Origin: Cryptomeria japonica
Taxonomy: Eukaryota; Streptophyta; Pinopsida; Cupressales; Cupressaceae
Direction: 5' to 3'
Length of the DNA: 64,000 nucleotides
NCBI RefSeq assembly: GCF_030272615.1
Contig: NC_081414.1
Location: forward strand, 765,563,483-765,627,482
Part shown: piece after piece, positions 1-12,777 of the stretch
Layout of the letters: every line of letters begins with the position of its first letter
How positions within the stretch are numbered: position 1 is the first letter of the stretch
Position numbers and translations under genes: made by a program
The notes under the pieces: model-generated
Databases searched by the model: none
Told to the model about the DNA's origin: nothing
Seen by the model: only the letters and a program-made list of their open reading frames with translations

Positions 1-30
1 ATCTTTTCCTTTAATTGCAATGATTGCAAC

Positions 31-348
31 TTATTCATTGTTATCGTAAAGGTTGTTGACAATATAGGTATATGGTGCGTGTGTATTGTTCATCATGTTA
101 TCTTGATTCTTACTTTGATAGGAGAGACCTCCTTTCTCATATGATGGGAGTGGATTTTTAAACATGGTATGATCAATATTGAAAGTTTTTGCATTGTGAC
201 CATCCACTTCTATATCACCTCGACCAACAAGGTCTTGAAAGATATCTTTTAACTGATGGAAGTTGTTTTTTTTGTGTCCTTTTCTTTTATGAAATTCAAA
301 ATACTCATTATCTCTCCACCATGATGGTTTAATTTGGGGTTCATAGTT
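31..348 (-). pseudogene. Ty3-type gag remnant (C-terminal part)
   Basis: Read on the minus strand, this frame is open for about 106 codons between two stops. It contains KPSWWRDNEYFEFHKRKGHK, followed by a helix-like HQLKDIFQDLVGRGDIEV. This resembles the end of gag in plant Tat/Ogre/Athila-type Ty3 elements, where a C-x-x-H-x-x-x-G-H-x-x-x-x-C motif precedes LKDxIxxLIxxG. Both cysteines of that motif are replaced here by aromatic residues. Upstream the frame continues past an in-frame stop as LISFDLITLPKT, so the copy is decayed. The family assignment rests on pattern memory only. No LTR could be assigned to it. Confidence 0.5.
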
Positions 349-965
349 TTATGTTTTAGGCAATGTGATGAGATCGAAAGATATGAGTTGTCATAATATC
401 TTTTCAAGAGGTTCTCCCGAGGGTGTGTATGTTACATTCAATTGGGTTTGTAGGTAGGGTATCCATTTTTAGGTGCCTCTTGTTGTGTATTAGGAGTTTG
501 AGTTTCTCGATTGTTTTAGGGATTACCTTGATTGGTAGTGGGGTTGTTGCGATTATCTATTTGTCCTACAATTTTGACTATGGGTTGGGCAGTTTTTATA
601 GTTAGTGTGTCCAAGACACATCATTAACATCTATAGGGAAGGTAATCTGATAGAAAACTCCTTATCTAATCAAGTAGCTGACGATATTTGGGAGAAAACA
701 GTAGGCATTGGTTAATTTGCCCGTTGGGATGTGGGGGGTTTTTCTTTAGTGGTTCAAGTATATTGCCCTTTGTGGTCAGTTGTATTTATGTATATTGTAT
801 TGTCAAATTATCTCATTGCTTTATTCTCTATGTCTTTGCATTCAAAGGTCTATTTGTTAATATATACATATATGTTTAATTTTTAGATATATATGTATAG
901 AGCTAAGCTCATATTTTTTATCCCTCCCTTTCTTTGATCTTTGGCTCACTGATTCCCTCTTTTGT
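349..965. other. AT-rich stretch, no gene recognised
   Basis: Only short unsupported frames. The beginning may continue the minus-strand gag remnant. Nothing else seen. Confidence 0.5.
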
Positions 966-1857
<892 letters not shown>

Positions 1858-2358
1858 GTGTCTTGGGAGGCAGGGGGGGGATATATCAGTAATGAAGATA
1901 GAACTAGGGTTAATTCGGACATAGAAACTATGTTTTTAGCTGTGGCTTTACATTTTGAGTCTAACAAGGAATTCGTTAAAAAGTTATGTCTAAGTGTGTT
2001 TAAAAATAATCTCTTGGGAGAATTGGATAGGGTTGTTATCAATATGGTAGAAGACCCGACTGTTCCGAAGCCGAGACACTATGATCGTTTCATGTGGAAA
2101 AATAAACCGGTGCCAGAATTCCCTGTTTTAAAAATCAAGGATGAGAACGAATTCAAGGTAAGAAAACCGGTTATACAACACACTCTCAATTTCCTGATGT
2201 GGCTTTTGCAAGTAAAGCGTCCTTGTTGCAAAAATTGGTTTCCCCTTTACTTGAAAGAAGAGGGCATTGAAGATGAATTAAGGGAAGAGGAGTTTCCAAA
2301 TGCTTCCTCTATTTGTGAGCCCTCTGATAAGACCTCTCTAGATGAGGACATGCAGTGA
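1858..2358 (+). CDS. Hypothetical 166-residue open frame
   Basis: An open frame of 166 codons with a charged, non-repetitive composition (many K, E and D) and no signal peptide or membrane segment. The middle contains KPRHYDRFMWKNKPVPEF and the end is acidic. I do not recognise a family. No transcription signals were identified and the surrounding DNA is repeat debris, so it may be a fragment of a transposable-element protein or a chance frame. The ATG is simply the first in frame. Confidence 0.2.
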   Translation: MSWEAGGGYISNEDRTRVNSDIETMFLAVALHFESNKEFVKKLCLSVFKNNLLGELDRVVINMVEDPTVPKPRHYDRFMWKNKPVPEFPVLKIKDENEFKVRKPVIQHTLNFLMWLLQVKRPCCKNWFPLYLKEEGIEDELREEEFPNASSICEPSDKTSLDEDMQ

Positions 2359-3076
<718 letters not shown>

Positions 3077-3440
3077 GTAGCGTCGTAAATTGTACGCACT
3101 TGCTAAAGTGGTACAATTTCACACCTAGTTTAGCACCCGCCTTGGCGCATTTTGCATTTTGCATTGCATTTCCCCTTTGGCACTTAATTAATTAAATTAA
3201 TTAGGTCGAAGGTTCTATTTTATCATCTCCCATATCATAAAGTTGGGCCCTTTTCATTAAAGTGTGCCCCTTTCATTTTATTCTTCCAATACATCATTTA
3301 ATCTAAAACCCTAATTAGGTCCTATGTTGAACTTTAAGGCCTGATTTCGGGGGTCAAAACATCTTGAAATCAGCTGTAACTTCGGGATTCTCTCTAAAAT
3401 CATCATATCCGATAGCCCTGAAAATTTGGTGAAAAGTTGT

Positions 3441-3496
3441 CGGGACCGTGGCGCCCGGAGAGGACCATGGCGCCCGGAGTGCACACGGTCCCGGAC
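3441..3496 (+). promoter_or_regulatory. Large inverted repeat in U3 of LTR A
   Basis: Arms GGGACCGTG (3443-3451) and CACGGTCCC (3484-3492) are perfectly complementary, and GTC/GAC extends them past a one-base bulge. The loop contains two near copies of GGACCNTGGCGCCCGGAG. It lies about 120 bp upstream of the TATA box. The arms are preserved in the 3' LTR (about 9988-10044) although the loop has changed there. A regulatory role is inferred only. Confidence 0.5.
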
Positions 3497-3614
3497 ATTT
3501 TTCCCGAAATTTTAGGAGCACGATCCAATCATAAAATAAAGCTTAAACCCAAGAAATTGGTAGGAGATTCAATCTCTAGGTCGGCCTAAAGTGAAATTAA
3601 GACCTAGGGTTTCA

Positions 3615-3622
3615 TATATAAG
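3615..3622 (+). promoter_or_regulatory. TATA box of LTR A
   Basis: TATATAAG, conserved in the 3' LTR at 10163-10170. The position inside the LTR, roughly 540 bp from its start, suits the element's promoter. Confidence 0.55.
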
Positions 3623-4232
3623 AGCTCTCTTTCTTCATTTGAAAGGATCCCAAATTTTTGGTCTCAGGAGCCTTCTATGCAGCGAAAGAGCAGATCTTTG
3701 AAGACTTCAACAAAATTCAACATCCATACATCAAGCATTCATCAATTTCATTCATCCATTTAGGGCTTTGAAGACATAGAAGAACAATAAGAGATCACCG
3801 ACTGAAGATTGGCTTGTACCCCTCCCTTGGGGTTGGGTATGATTTCATGTTGTTTTCATGTCTTTGCATAAACCTCATTATATCATTTGTATTCATGCTT
3901 TAGATCACTTTGCATCTTGATTTGGAGCATTTACATTATCATTTACAAGCAATTAGGGTTTACTTTGTAGGTTGCTCTAGTTTGCTTACTTTCATTTTAG
4001 GATCTTGCACACACACAAGGTCTGCACACACAACTTTTACTATACAACTCGGCTATTCGTGGAGTTGGAAATCACCAAAATGGGGGTTTGACTAAGGAAA
4101 AACCCTATATAGCCACCTACAACCCTTTTCAGATATAAGTGCAGATTTCTGAATTCGAAGGACGCCGCAAGTTGCAGATCCGACGAAAGCGGACCGAGAC
4201 AGAACTTCACACCAAATTCCAAACTAGAAAGC

Positions 4233-4356
4233 TAGGATAGGGGTGTGGGGCACCCTGGTCCTACTAGGACAGGGGTGCTGGGCACCCTGGTCCCTGGGAC
4301 AGGGGCGCTGGGTGCCCTGGTCCCTGGGACAGGGGTGCTGGGCGCCCTGGTCCTTG
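4233..4356 (+). repeat. Hairpin minisatellite in LTR A (4 units)
   Basis: Four units of about 28-33 bp of the form GGACAGGGGYGCTGGGYRCCCTGGTCC. Each contains a self-complementary core such as GGGTGC-TGG-GCACCC. The 3' LTR has only two units (about 10791-10844), which accounts for its being about 60 bp shorter. Variation between units keeps pairing if G-U pairs are allowed. Confidence 0.8.
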
Positions 4357-4761
4357 TCCGTTTCAGTGAATTTTGGCAGTTTCAGAGGTAGCAGCTTCAG
4401 TATTTCAGGCTTCCGGCTTTAGCGGTAGATCTTGTAGAATCAAATCCATTCAAGGTACACATTTACATTTCTCCTCTTATCCTTACAATTTTTCATCATT
4501 AAATCTGAATTCTACAATCTTGTGCTCAAAGTTACTAGTTCATACTTACACTTTAGGGTTAATAGTTGAAGTTGCATCATTCTATCTATCATTTGCAACA
4601 AAGGAATATAAATCCTAATAGGTAGCCCATGGCTCTCTCTTCCAAAAAAAGAAGTAGCCAATTGTGTGATACCTCTAGGCTCTTTTGTATTCTACAAGTG
4701 TGTGATTGAAAGTGAGATTAGGGCATGTTTGCTTAGTGTCACTTTTTCCCCTACACATTTT

Positions 4762-4779
4762 TGGTGAACCCGACGTGAA
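4762..4779 (+). other. Primer-binding-like site of element A
   Basis: TGGTGAACCCGACGTGAA begins four bases after the LTR end and starts with TGG, complementary to a tRNA CCA end. I could not assign the tRNA from memory. The position is right for a primer-binding site. Confidence 0.6.
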
Positions 4780-5092
4780 TTCCAATCTTCTCTAATTATG
4801 ATTTATGTTTTCAAATTTGTGTGTTTATGCTATTTCAAATTCAAATTTGTATTTACAAGTTTTAATTTCTTGCAAGATTCAAAAATTTAGAGGAAATTTT
4901 TGCTAAAACACTAATTTTTCAATTCAAAGTTGAACTTGTGGATAGCTTAATTGGGATCAATAATTTCAAATCTGATTTAGGAAATCATTTGAATCATAAA
5001 TTTCATTTTCTAAATCTACATTCTAAGTGCTTGCATTGGTTAAAATTAAACATTTCCTTCTATTTTGCATGTGAAAGAGGAAAATTGTTGTC

Positions 5093-8000
5093 ATGATGCA
5101 TTCATTTCATAGATGTGATAATGGGTTAGCGTCCCTTGTTTCAAATTTTCCTTCTCCTAAAGAACCTCCCCCCATCTATAACAAAATTTTAGTGCCTAAA
5201 AGAGTTGCTACCAATCCCTTTGAGACTCTCCCATGCTCTAAGGATGAAGACTTTAAGAGTGATCTTGACAATTCTCCTAAAATGTGCCCTTCCTATTTAG
5301 CTATCCTAGAGGAAGAGAATGATATCATAAACACCTTTCTTAATGTTACTTCACCTTCCCTACATGATGCCTCTCTAAGTGAAAAGGTATTGATGGACAT
5401 TGACTTATTTTCTCCTAAAGTTGGTCCTTCCAATGGGGGCATGTTAGTGCAACAAGAGGTTATGAACACTTCTTTCAAAGATCTCCTTCCTAAGCATGAA
5501 TCTTTGGAGAAATATGTTCATGTTCCTCCTAAAAAACACTCCCTTCATGAGGATAATTTTGTGCAAGAAGATGACATTATCCCTACATTTCCTAGTGATG
5601 GCATTTCGTTTTCCAACAAAATTCCCACTAGAGATGATGAATTAATGATAAATGCTTACCCTTCTCCTAAAGTTTGTCTTACCCATAAGCATCCCTTAGA
5701 GAAAGAAGATGAAATAATAAGCAATTTCCTTAATTCTCTCTCCCCTAAAGATCATATTGAACATATTTTGTGGAAAGAGGATGAGTTTAACACATCTATT
5801 GATGCTCTCTCTCCTAAGGATGAGGAGTTAATAAACAATGTTATCTCCTCTCCCGAAATTGACAATACTTCAAATATTCCTTTCAACAACCTCACCATTT
5901 GGGATGAACCATTAGAAGAAGGTGTAGATTATTCTCTACCCCATGAGAGAAACCTAGCCAAAGGGGATGAAATCAAGATTGAAAACTCCCTTGATAGTTT
6001 CTCACCTTCCTTGAATCTCAATTATTCTCCCTCTAAAAATAAAGCATCTCCCTCTCCTCAACTTGGTTCTACTCATAAGGATACCATAGTTCAAAGCAAG
6101 ATGGTTAACATCTCTTTCAAAGATCTCCCTCTCAAAAGTGAGACTTTAGAGAGTAATGTTGATCCTTCTCCTAGAGAGTTTATTCCCCATGTAGATCCTT
6201 TGATGATAGAGGATGATATGACCTTTCCTCGTATTACTTTTCCTACTAGAACATCAATGCCTACCCCTTGTCTCTCTCCTAAAATTGATTTAATCCATGA
6301 TAAGATTTTAGTGCAAGAGAAGACTATCAATAATTCTTCCAACACTTTTGTTCATTCCTCTAAACCATCCTCAATCAATTTGATACATGTGAATGAAACA
6401 CCTAACAAACCTCTCTTCACTGTCCAAGGTGCTTGTCCTTCTCAAAATTCTCAACCTTTAAATAAGCCTATCTTAGTGGTTCAAGGTGTTTAAGCTAATG
6501 ATTATTTTTGCACTCCTAAGAAACCTATTATTACTGTGCAAGGAGGTTATTCTACTAAGAGCCCTTATGAGTATGCTAAGCAACTGACTAGAGAGAGTTA
6601 TAATGCGGTTGCTCATACCTATGACACAAGAAACAATAGGCAACCTAATCCTCCTCCAGTTATCCCAACTTCACTTCCTCCTTCCCAACCTATTCTTCCT
6701 CAAGCTCCTCGTATTTCACAAATGCTTAGTAAGGACTATGATCTTATTGAACAACTTAAAACTACTCTGGCAAAGATTTCTATTTGGGATTTAGTTCAAA
6801 CTTCACCTGCCTATCATGGGATGTTACAAGATGCTTTAAAAAATTTAGATGTCCCACCTGTAGTGACACCTAATAATAATAATAATAATAATAACATGGC
6901 TTCCCTGATTGATTCTACAAGCAAACCCAAAGCTCAAATTGTGTTCACACAAGATGAGTTACCTTCTCATGAAATTCAAAATCAATATGATCCTCTTATG
7001 ATTGTAATTATTATCAATGAAAGTGCTATAAGACGAACCCTTGTGGACAATGGATCTAGCCTTAATGTTTGTAGTATTGATTTATTGGGCAAGCTTAATG
7101 TGGATCATTCTCTCATTAAACATTCTTCTATTTCTATTCGAGGCTTTGATAATGTTGGTAAAGAATGTTTGGGTATCATAACCTTACCTATTACAGTAGG
7201 TCCTGTTACTTTACCTACACCTATTCATGTCATCTCTGGTAATTTGACTTACAATCTTCTATTAGGGAGACCTTGGCTTCATAGTATGCAAGCTATCCCC
7301 TCAACTTTGCATGGGCGAGTCAAATTCATTTATGACAATATAACATACACCTTGCTAGCTGATACTAATCTTCAAGAACCATTACGAACTAGATCTTCTT
7401 GTTCAACTACTTCCAATCCTTCTACCACTTCAAATGCATCTACTTCCTTTAAGGATTTTGTCCCCTCTAGTACTCTTGATCCTTCTACTCAATCAGAATC
7501 TTCTCCCAAAGATATCTTTTCTCCCGAAAAGGCTCTCTTAGATGATGATTGGGGATCTTTAGACTTTAACCCTACTTTTGTAGGAGAATATAGAGTGCCT
7601 AAGACTGAGAAGGGAGAATCTAAGGAAGAAACTAAAGAGAAGCCCACTTTGTCTAAGCAATTCAGTAACAACTTTGTGGCTGCCTCCGATTCAAATAACT
7701 CTTCAACATCTTCCTCTAAAACAAATAGCATTGAGACCTATGGAGCATCACCATCTCTCTCTAATTTGGCATCCCTTTATGGTCATGGTTTTCACATTTT
7801 GGCTAAGAGTGGCTATAGTGGAAATGGTTGTGGCACAAATGAACAAGGAATTAAAGTTCCTTTAGAACATAACATGCATGAATATTCATTTGGACTGGGA
7901 TATAATCTTTCTAAGCCCACCAAAGCATCTAAAAGACCATCTCTTAATGTGAATGCTATATTTAGTAGTGATGATGATCTCACTTCAACTAAATCATCTT

Positions 8001-8296
8001 CTACTTCTATCAACTCTCATTCCCCTCATAAGGAAATCTTGGCGATGAACAAATCTCTTTATGAATCCCCTCAAATTTCTAAATCCACTTATGAATCTTT
8101 ATCTCCTATTCATCATAAAGTCCTTTCCTCCAGGGATAAGGCTCTAATAAATTACACTCATCCCTCTTCTAAGATTTCTTGTGACTTTTCTTCTTCAATT
8201 TTTATCATTTTATACATGTTTTTGATCTCACTTATAGTTGAGCATTTAGCATGTCATATTCAAATACCTCAATCAATCTATGATGTCTTTAAATAA
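5093..8296 (+). pseudogene. Element A polyprotein: repeat-rich N-terminus, aspartic protease, G-patch
   Basis: One reading frame of about 1067 codons broken by a single in-frame TAA at 6491-6493. Residues 1-466 are made of degenerate, acidic and proline/serine-rich repeats with SPK and EDE motifs; no retroviral gag fold or CCHC knuckle is seen. Past the stop there are repeats of the ITVQGG type, a poly-Asn run (6872-6893), then a retropepsin-like domain (about 6970-7370) with LVDNGSSLNV at the catalytic position and NLLLGRPWLH as the second conserved block. The usual D-T/S-G is D-N-G-S here, as often in plant Tat/Ogre-like proteases. A G-patch-like stretch (KSGYSGNGCGTNEQGI) follows at about 7804-7851. 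The end is a hydrophobic stretch, FIILYMFLISLIVEHLAC. No polymerase or integrase follows. The start is the first ATG after a leader of about 310 bp. Confidence 0.75.
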
Positions 8297-9607
8297 CATT
8301 AATGGCTATTATGTTGCTCATCATTATGTGACATTGGTAGCTCATTTACTGGGGGCTCATTGTCATTCATGATGGTACAATTTCAAGTGCAATCATATTT
8401 TTGAAGCAACATAATAGCCTAATTTTCTATGTTATCTCTTGTTCCTATGGGGACAAGAGTGATTTCATACATCTCTTCCTTTTATGGTTAAAATTTCCCT
8501 TTGGGGTAATAGTGTGGAAATATTGATCATCTTTTCTTTAGAATCCTCTTTTCCTAGATATGGGAGAAGATGTGTATTCTCTTTCTTATCCTACCCACTT
8601 CTTGTGAGGAGCATTTTACATACACTAATGTCTTGCTTGCATGAACTCATGTGAGTATGTAGTACATTTTGCTTATGTCTAAATCTCTCCCTAGAAGATT
8701 GTGTAAGTCCTTCTCATTGTCCTTATCCTTGGGAAGCAATGATCTTTCCTTATTTTTATCTAAGGATCCACTTTTTCCTATTTCGTGGATGGTGTGAACT
8801 TTATTATTTGATGTTATTCCTTGTATGCATTTGTTGTTGTTTGTTCAAGGATTCTCTCTTGCACTACAACCTCTTTTGCACTTGGTAAAATACATCCATA
8901 ATGAATTCACCCTCCCGATTGGGTTAAAAAGAGCGTCATCCTTCATTAAGAATCACTTTCACCTCGCAAAAGAAGGAAGTATTGCATTCTTATTCTCTTC
9001 TTTGTCTTATTCTAGAAGATGTTATATTTGTCTAAGACAATTCCTCTTGGGGATAGGTGTCTTTTGTACAAAGATCTCTTCTCCTCTAAGGATCTCCTTT
9101 ACACATACTACAAGATAACCCTTTTCAACTATCTTATCTTTTCTTCTCTTTGCATTTTGTTTCCATTTACATCCTTCATCTTGTGTTAGAGAACTCTCAA
9201 ATCCTCACACTCTTTATTGTGTTGGAATTGAGATTTAGTCCTCTTTCTTACCAAATGACTCTCCATTAGTTTTTGATCTCATATCAAATCTTCTTGTGAA
9301 CGTTTGTCATCAATATTCTTTAACAATTCGAAGTGGTAAACATGATACCCTGTTTCAACTCACTAAAATTAGCAAGCCGAAACAGGGGGGGGGCATATAG
9401 CTACCCTTGAATTTTCATCACCTTCCTTAGTAAGCATTAGGTGATTTTGTGATCTAATATGTGGTTTTGTAGGGTGCGGTTCCTAACTGTGTACTGCAGA
9501 TACCGCTGGGGGCTTCGTTCGACAGACTTATGGATATATCCTTTTTCAAATAATGTTTACTTTCCTGTACTTTAGCTTGCATATGCACGTAGTACTCATA
9601 TGACCGC
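8297..9607 (+). other. Element A 3' untranslated region
   Basis: About 1.3 kb between the polyprotein stop and the polypurine tract. It has no pol domains in any frame that I could recognise, and contains a G9 run at about 9386-9394. A frame at 8825-9118 (97 codons) shows no recognisable domain and is not called as a gene. Confidence 0.6.
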
Positions 9608-9623
9608 TAAAGTGGGGGCTAAA
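9608..9623 (+). other. Polypurine tract of element A
   Basis: AAAGTGGGGGCTAAA directly before the 3' LTR start TGTAGCG, the expected place for plus-strand priming. Two pyrimidines interrupt it. Confidence 0.6.
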
Positions 9624-10851
9624 TGTAGCGTCGTAAATTGTACACACTTGCTAAAGTGGTACAATTTCACACCTAGTTTAGCACCCGCCTTGGCGCATTT
9701 TGCATTTCGCATTGCATTTCCCCTTTAGCACTTAATTAATTAAATTAATTAGGTCTAAGGTTCTATTTTATCATCTCCCATATCATAAAGTTGGGCCCTT
9801 TTCATTAAAGTGTGCCCCTTTCATTTTATTCTTCCAATACATCATTTAATCTAAAACCCTAATTAGGTCCTATGTTGAACTTTAAGGCCTGATTTCGGGG
9901 GTCAAAACATCTTGAAATCAGCTATAACTTCAGGATTCTATCTAAAATCATCATATCTGATGGCCCTGAAAATTTGGTGAAAAGTTGTCGGGACCGTGGC
10001 GCCCAGAGAGGACCATGGCCCCCGGAGTGCACACGGTCCCGGACATTTTTCCCGAAACTTTAGGAGCGCGATCCACTCATAAAATAAAGCTTAACCCCAA
10101 GAAATTGGTAGGAGATTCAATCTCTAGGTCAGCCTAAAGTGAAATCAAGACCTAGGGTTTCATATATAAGAGCTCTCTTTCTTCATTTGAAAGGATCCTG
10201 AATTTTTGGTTTCAGGGGCCTTCTATGCAGCGAAAGAGCAGATCTTTGAAGACTTCAACAACATTCAACATCCATACATCAAGCATTCATCAATTTCATT
10301 CATCCATTTAGGGCTTTGAAGACATAGAAGAATAATAAGAGATCACCGACTGAAGATTGGCTTGTACCCCTCCCTTAGGGTTGGGTATGATTTCATGTTG
10401 TTTTCATGTCTTTGCATAAACCTCATTATATCATTTGTATTCATGCTTTAGATCACTTTGCATCTTGATTTGGAGCATTTACATTATCATTTACAAGCAA
10501 TTAGGGTTTACTTTGTAGGTTGCTCTAGTTTGCTTACTTTCATTTTAGGATCTTGCACACACACAAGGTCTGCACACACAACTTTTACTATACAACTTGG
10601 CTATTCGTGGAGGTGGAAATCACCAAAATGGGGGTTCGACTAAGGCAAAACCCTATATAGCCACCTACAACCCTTTTCAGATATAAGTGCAGATTTCTGA
10701 ATTCGAAGGACGCCGCAAGTTGTAGATCCGACGGAAGTGGACCGAGACAGAACTTCACACCAAATTCCAACCCAGAAATCTAGGACAGGGGCGTGGGGTG
10801 CCCTGGTCCTACCAGGATAGGGGCGCTGGGCGCCCTGGTCCTTGTCCGTTT
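9624..10851 (+). repeat. Element A 3' LTR, first part
   Basis: Matches the 5' LTR from its first base up to CGTTT (corresponding to 4363), where element B begins. The rest of this LTR is at 43313-43706. Confidence 0.9.
10847..10851. other. Target-site duplication of element B, left
   Basis: CGTTT immediately before TGTCACAACC. The same CGTTT follows the B terminus at 43308-43312. The uninterrupted 5' LTR of A has it once (4359-4363). Confidence 0.9.
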
Positions 10852-11619
10852 TGTCACAACCCTCCTTTATCACTTTTTTTTGATTTAAATACAAAACTTT
10901 ATTTATACTCTTTGGATGAATTATTGAATGAATATTGTAAGGGAATAAATTAATAAACCACACACACATGGAAAATGCATATATATTTTAAAATTGATAT
11001 TTAATTTCCCTCACCCAAATTAAGGCACATGTTGTAGGAGGAATAAGAAGCTTCTAGAGGCTTCTCCACCTCCTTGCATGTAACTCCTCCCACTAAGCCT
11101 AATTAATTTGCATGGAGGCCAAATTGGGAGAAGAATCTCTTTTTTTAAATTAAAAAAAAATAGGTAGTGGGTAATTGTAATTTCTTTTATAAAATGGGAA
11201 CAAGTTTCAAAGGAAAAGCTAGCTAATCTTGATAAGAAATTTCTGCAAGTTGAATTCTCTTTGGTAGTCCACTTCATTGGCAGCTAGGATTTTGTTGGAG
11301 GATTTTTCTTCAAATTGGAGGATCAAGGAAGACTCCACACCATCTTCAAGCATCCAGGTTCCTCCAACTTAGTTCATGCATCTCATTTTTATGGTAGATT
11401 AGATTTGATTAGATTAATTATGAGTATGAAAATTTAATTGTATCTTGTTAAAGAATTAGTTTAGTTTTTGTAGAAAATGAGAATCCTGATTTTAATAAGA
11501 TTCATTGTTAAATTTCTTGATATGAAATTAGTTTTTAGATTTTGTAAAGAATGAGATTTATTGTTAAATAAGATTCATTGTTTAAATTTTTAATAAGAGA
11601 TTAGTTTCAGATTTTTAGA

Positions 11620-12290
11620 GAATAAAATTCATTGTTTGATAAGAAAATTTGTTTCAGATTTTGTAGAATGGAATTCATTTTTTTTGAAAATAAGATTCAT
11701 TGTTTAAATTTTTAGTTTCAGATTTTAGAGAATAAAATTCATTGTTTCTATTTTAGATTTTGTAGAATGAAATTCATTTCTTTTGAAAATAAGATACATT
11801 AGTTTCAGATTTTAGAATAAAATTCATTGTTTGATAAGAAAATTTGTTTCAGATTTTGTAGAATGGAATTCATTTTTTTTGAAAATAAGATTCATTGTTT
11901 AAATTTTTAGTTTCAGATTTTAGAGAATAAAATTCATTGTTTTTGTTTTAGATTTTGTAGAATGAAATTCATTTCTTTTGAAAATAAGATACATTAGTTT
12001 CAGATTTTAGAATAAAATTCATTGTTTGATAAGAAAATTTGTTTCAGATTTTGTAGAATGGAATTCATTTTTTTTGAAAATAAGATTCATTGTTTAAATT
12101 TTTAGTTTCAGATTTTAGAGAATAAAATTCATTGTTTTTGTTTTAGATTTTGTAGAATGAAATTCATTTCTTTTGAAAATAAGATACATTAGTTTCAGAT
12201 TTTAGAATAAAATTCATTGTTTGATAAGAAAATTTGTTTCAGATTTGTAGAATGAAACTCATTTTTTCTTGAAAATAAGATTCATTGTTT
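11620..12290 (+). repeat. 195-bp tandem repeats in LTR B
   Basis: The phrase AAGATACATTAGTTTCAG recurs at 11791, 11986 and 12181, a period of 195 bp, about three and a half copies. Each unit is built of shorter related blocks around TTTCAGATTTT and AAAATTCATTG. The 3' LTR has the same array at about 19140-19800. Confidence 0.85.
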
Positions 12291-12379
12291 TAATTCTGAT
12301 AAGAAATTAGTTTCAGAGTAAATAGAAATTAGATTATTATCTTCAGTTTATTTTGATAAAAACTAGATCTCCCTGTGTG

Positions 12380-12388
12380 TATAAATAA
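12380..12388 (+). promoter_or_regulatory. Possible TATA box of LTR B
   Basis: TATAAATAA after the AT-rich repeats and directly before the CT-rich 44-bp repeats, a plausible LTR promoter. The start site is unknown. The 3' LTR has the same sequence near 19899. Confidence 0.35.
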
Positions 12389-12515
12389 ATCTTCTCTCTC
12401 TGTGAATGAAATTTCCCTGTGAAAAGAAATAAATCTTCTCTCTCTGTGAATGCAATTTCCCTGTGAAAAGAAATAAATCTTCTTTCTCTGTGAACGAATT
12501 TTCCCTGTGTAAAGA
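12383..12515 (+). repeat. 44-bp tandem repeat, three copies
   Basis: AAATCTTC recurs at 12387, 12431 and 12475 followed by TCTCTGTGAA and TTTCCCTGTG, a period of 44 bp. Also present in the 3' LTR at about 19902-20034. Confidence 0.85.
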
Positions 12516-12777
12516 ATAAAGGAAATGAAGAAAAAAAAAACCTCTCTGGCTATTGCTTCATTATATTTTATCTCTGAATATCAATCTGCCACATTGTTAT
12601 TCCCTGTTATCTACCCTGCTCTGGGTGATTTTCAATAGATTAAAATACATTACTCCTGTAAGAAAAAAAATAATAATAACAATAATATTGTTTGCAAAAA
12701 TATATATATATATATATATATACGTGCACATATAAATAACAAAAAAAAGGAAGTCGTTCAAAAAAAAACCTCTTAAA

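Noticed and set aside
11020-11277. 85-residue minus-strand frame in LTR B
   Set aside because: It lies in a U3-like LTR region, recurs only because LTRs are repeated (18537-18794), and has no recognisable domain.
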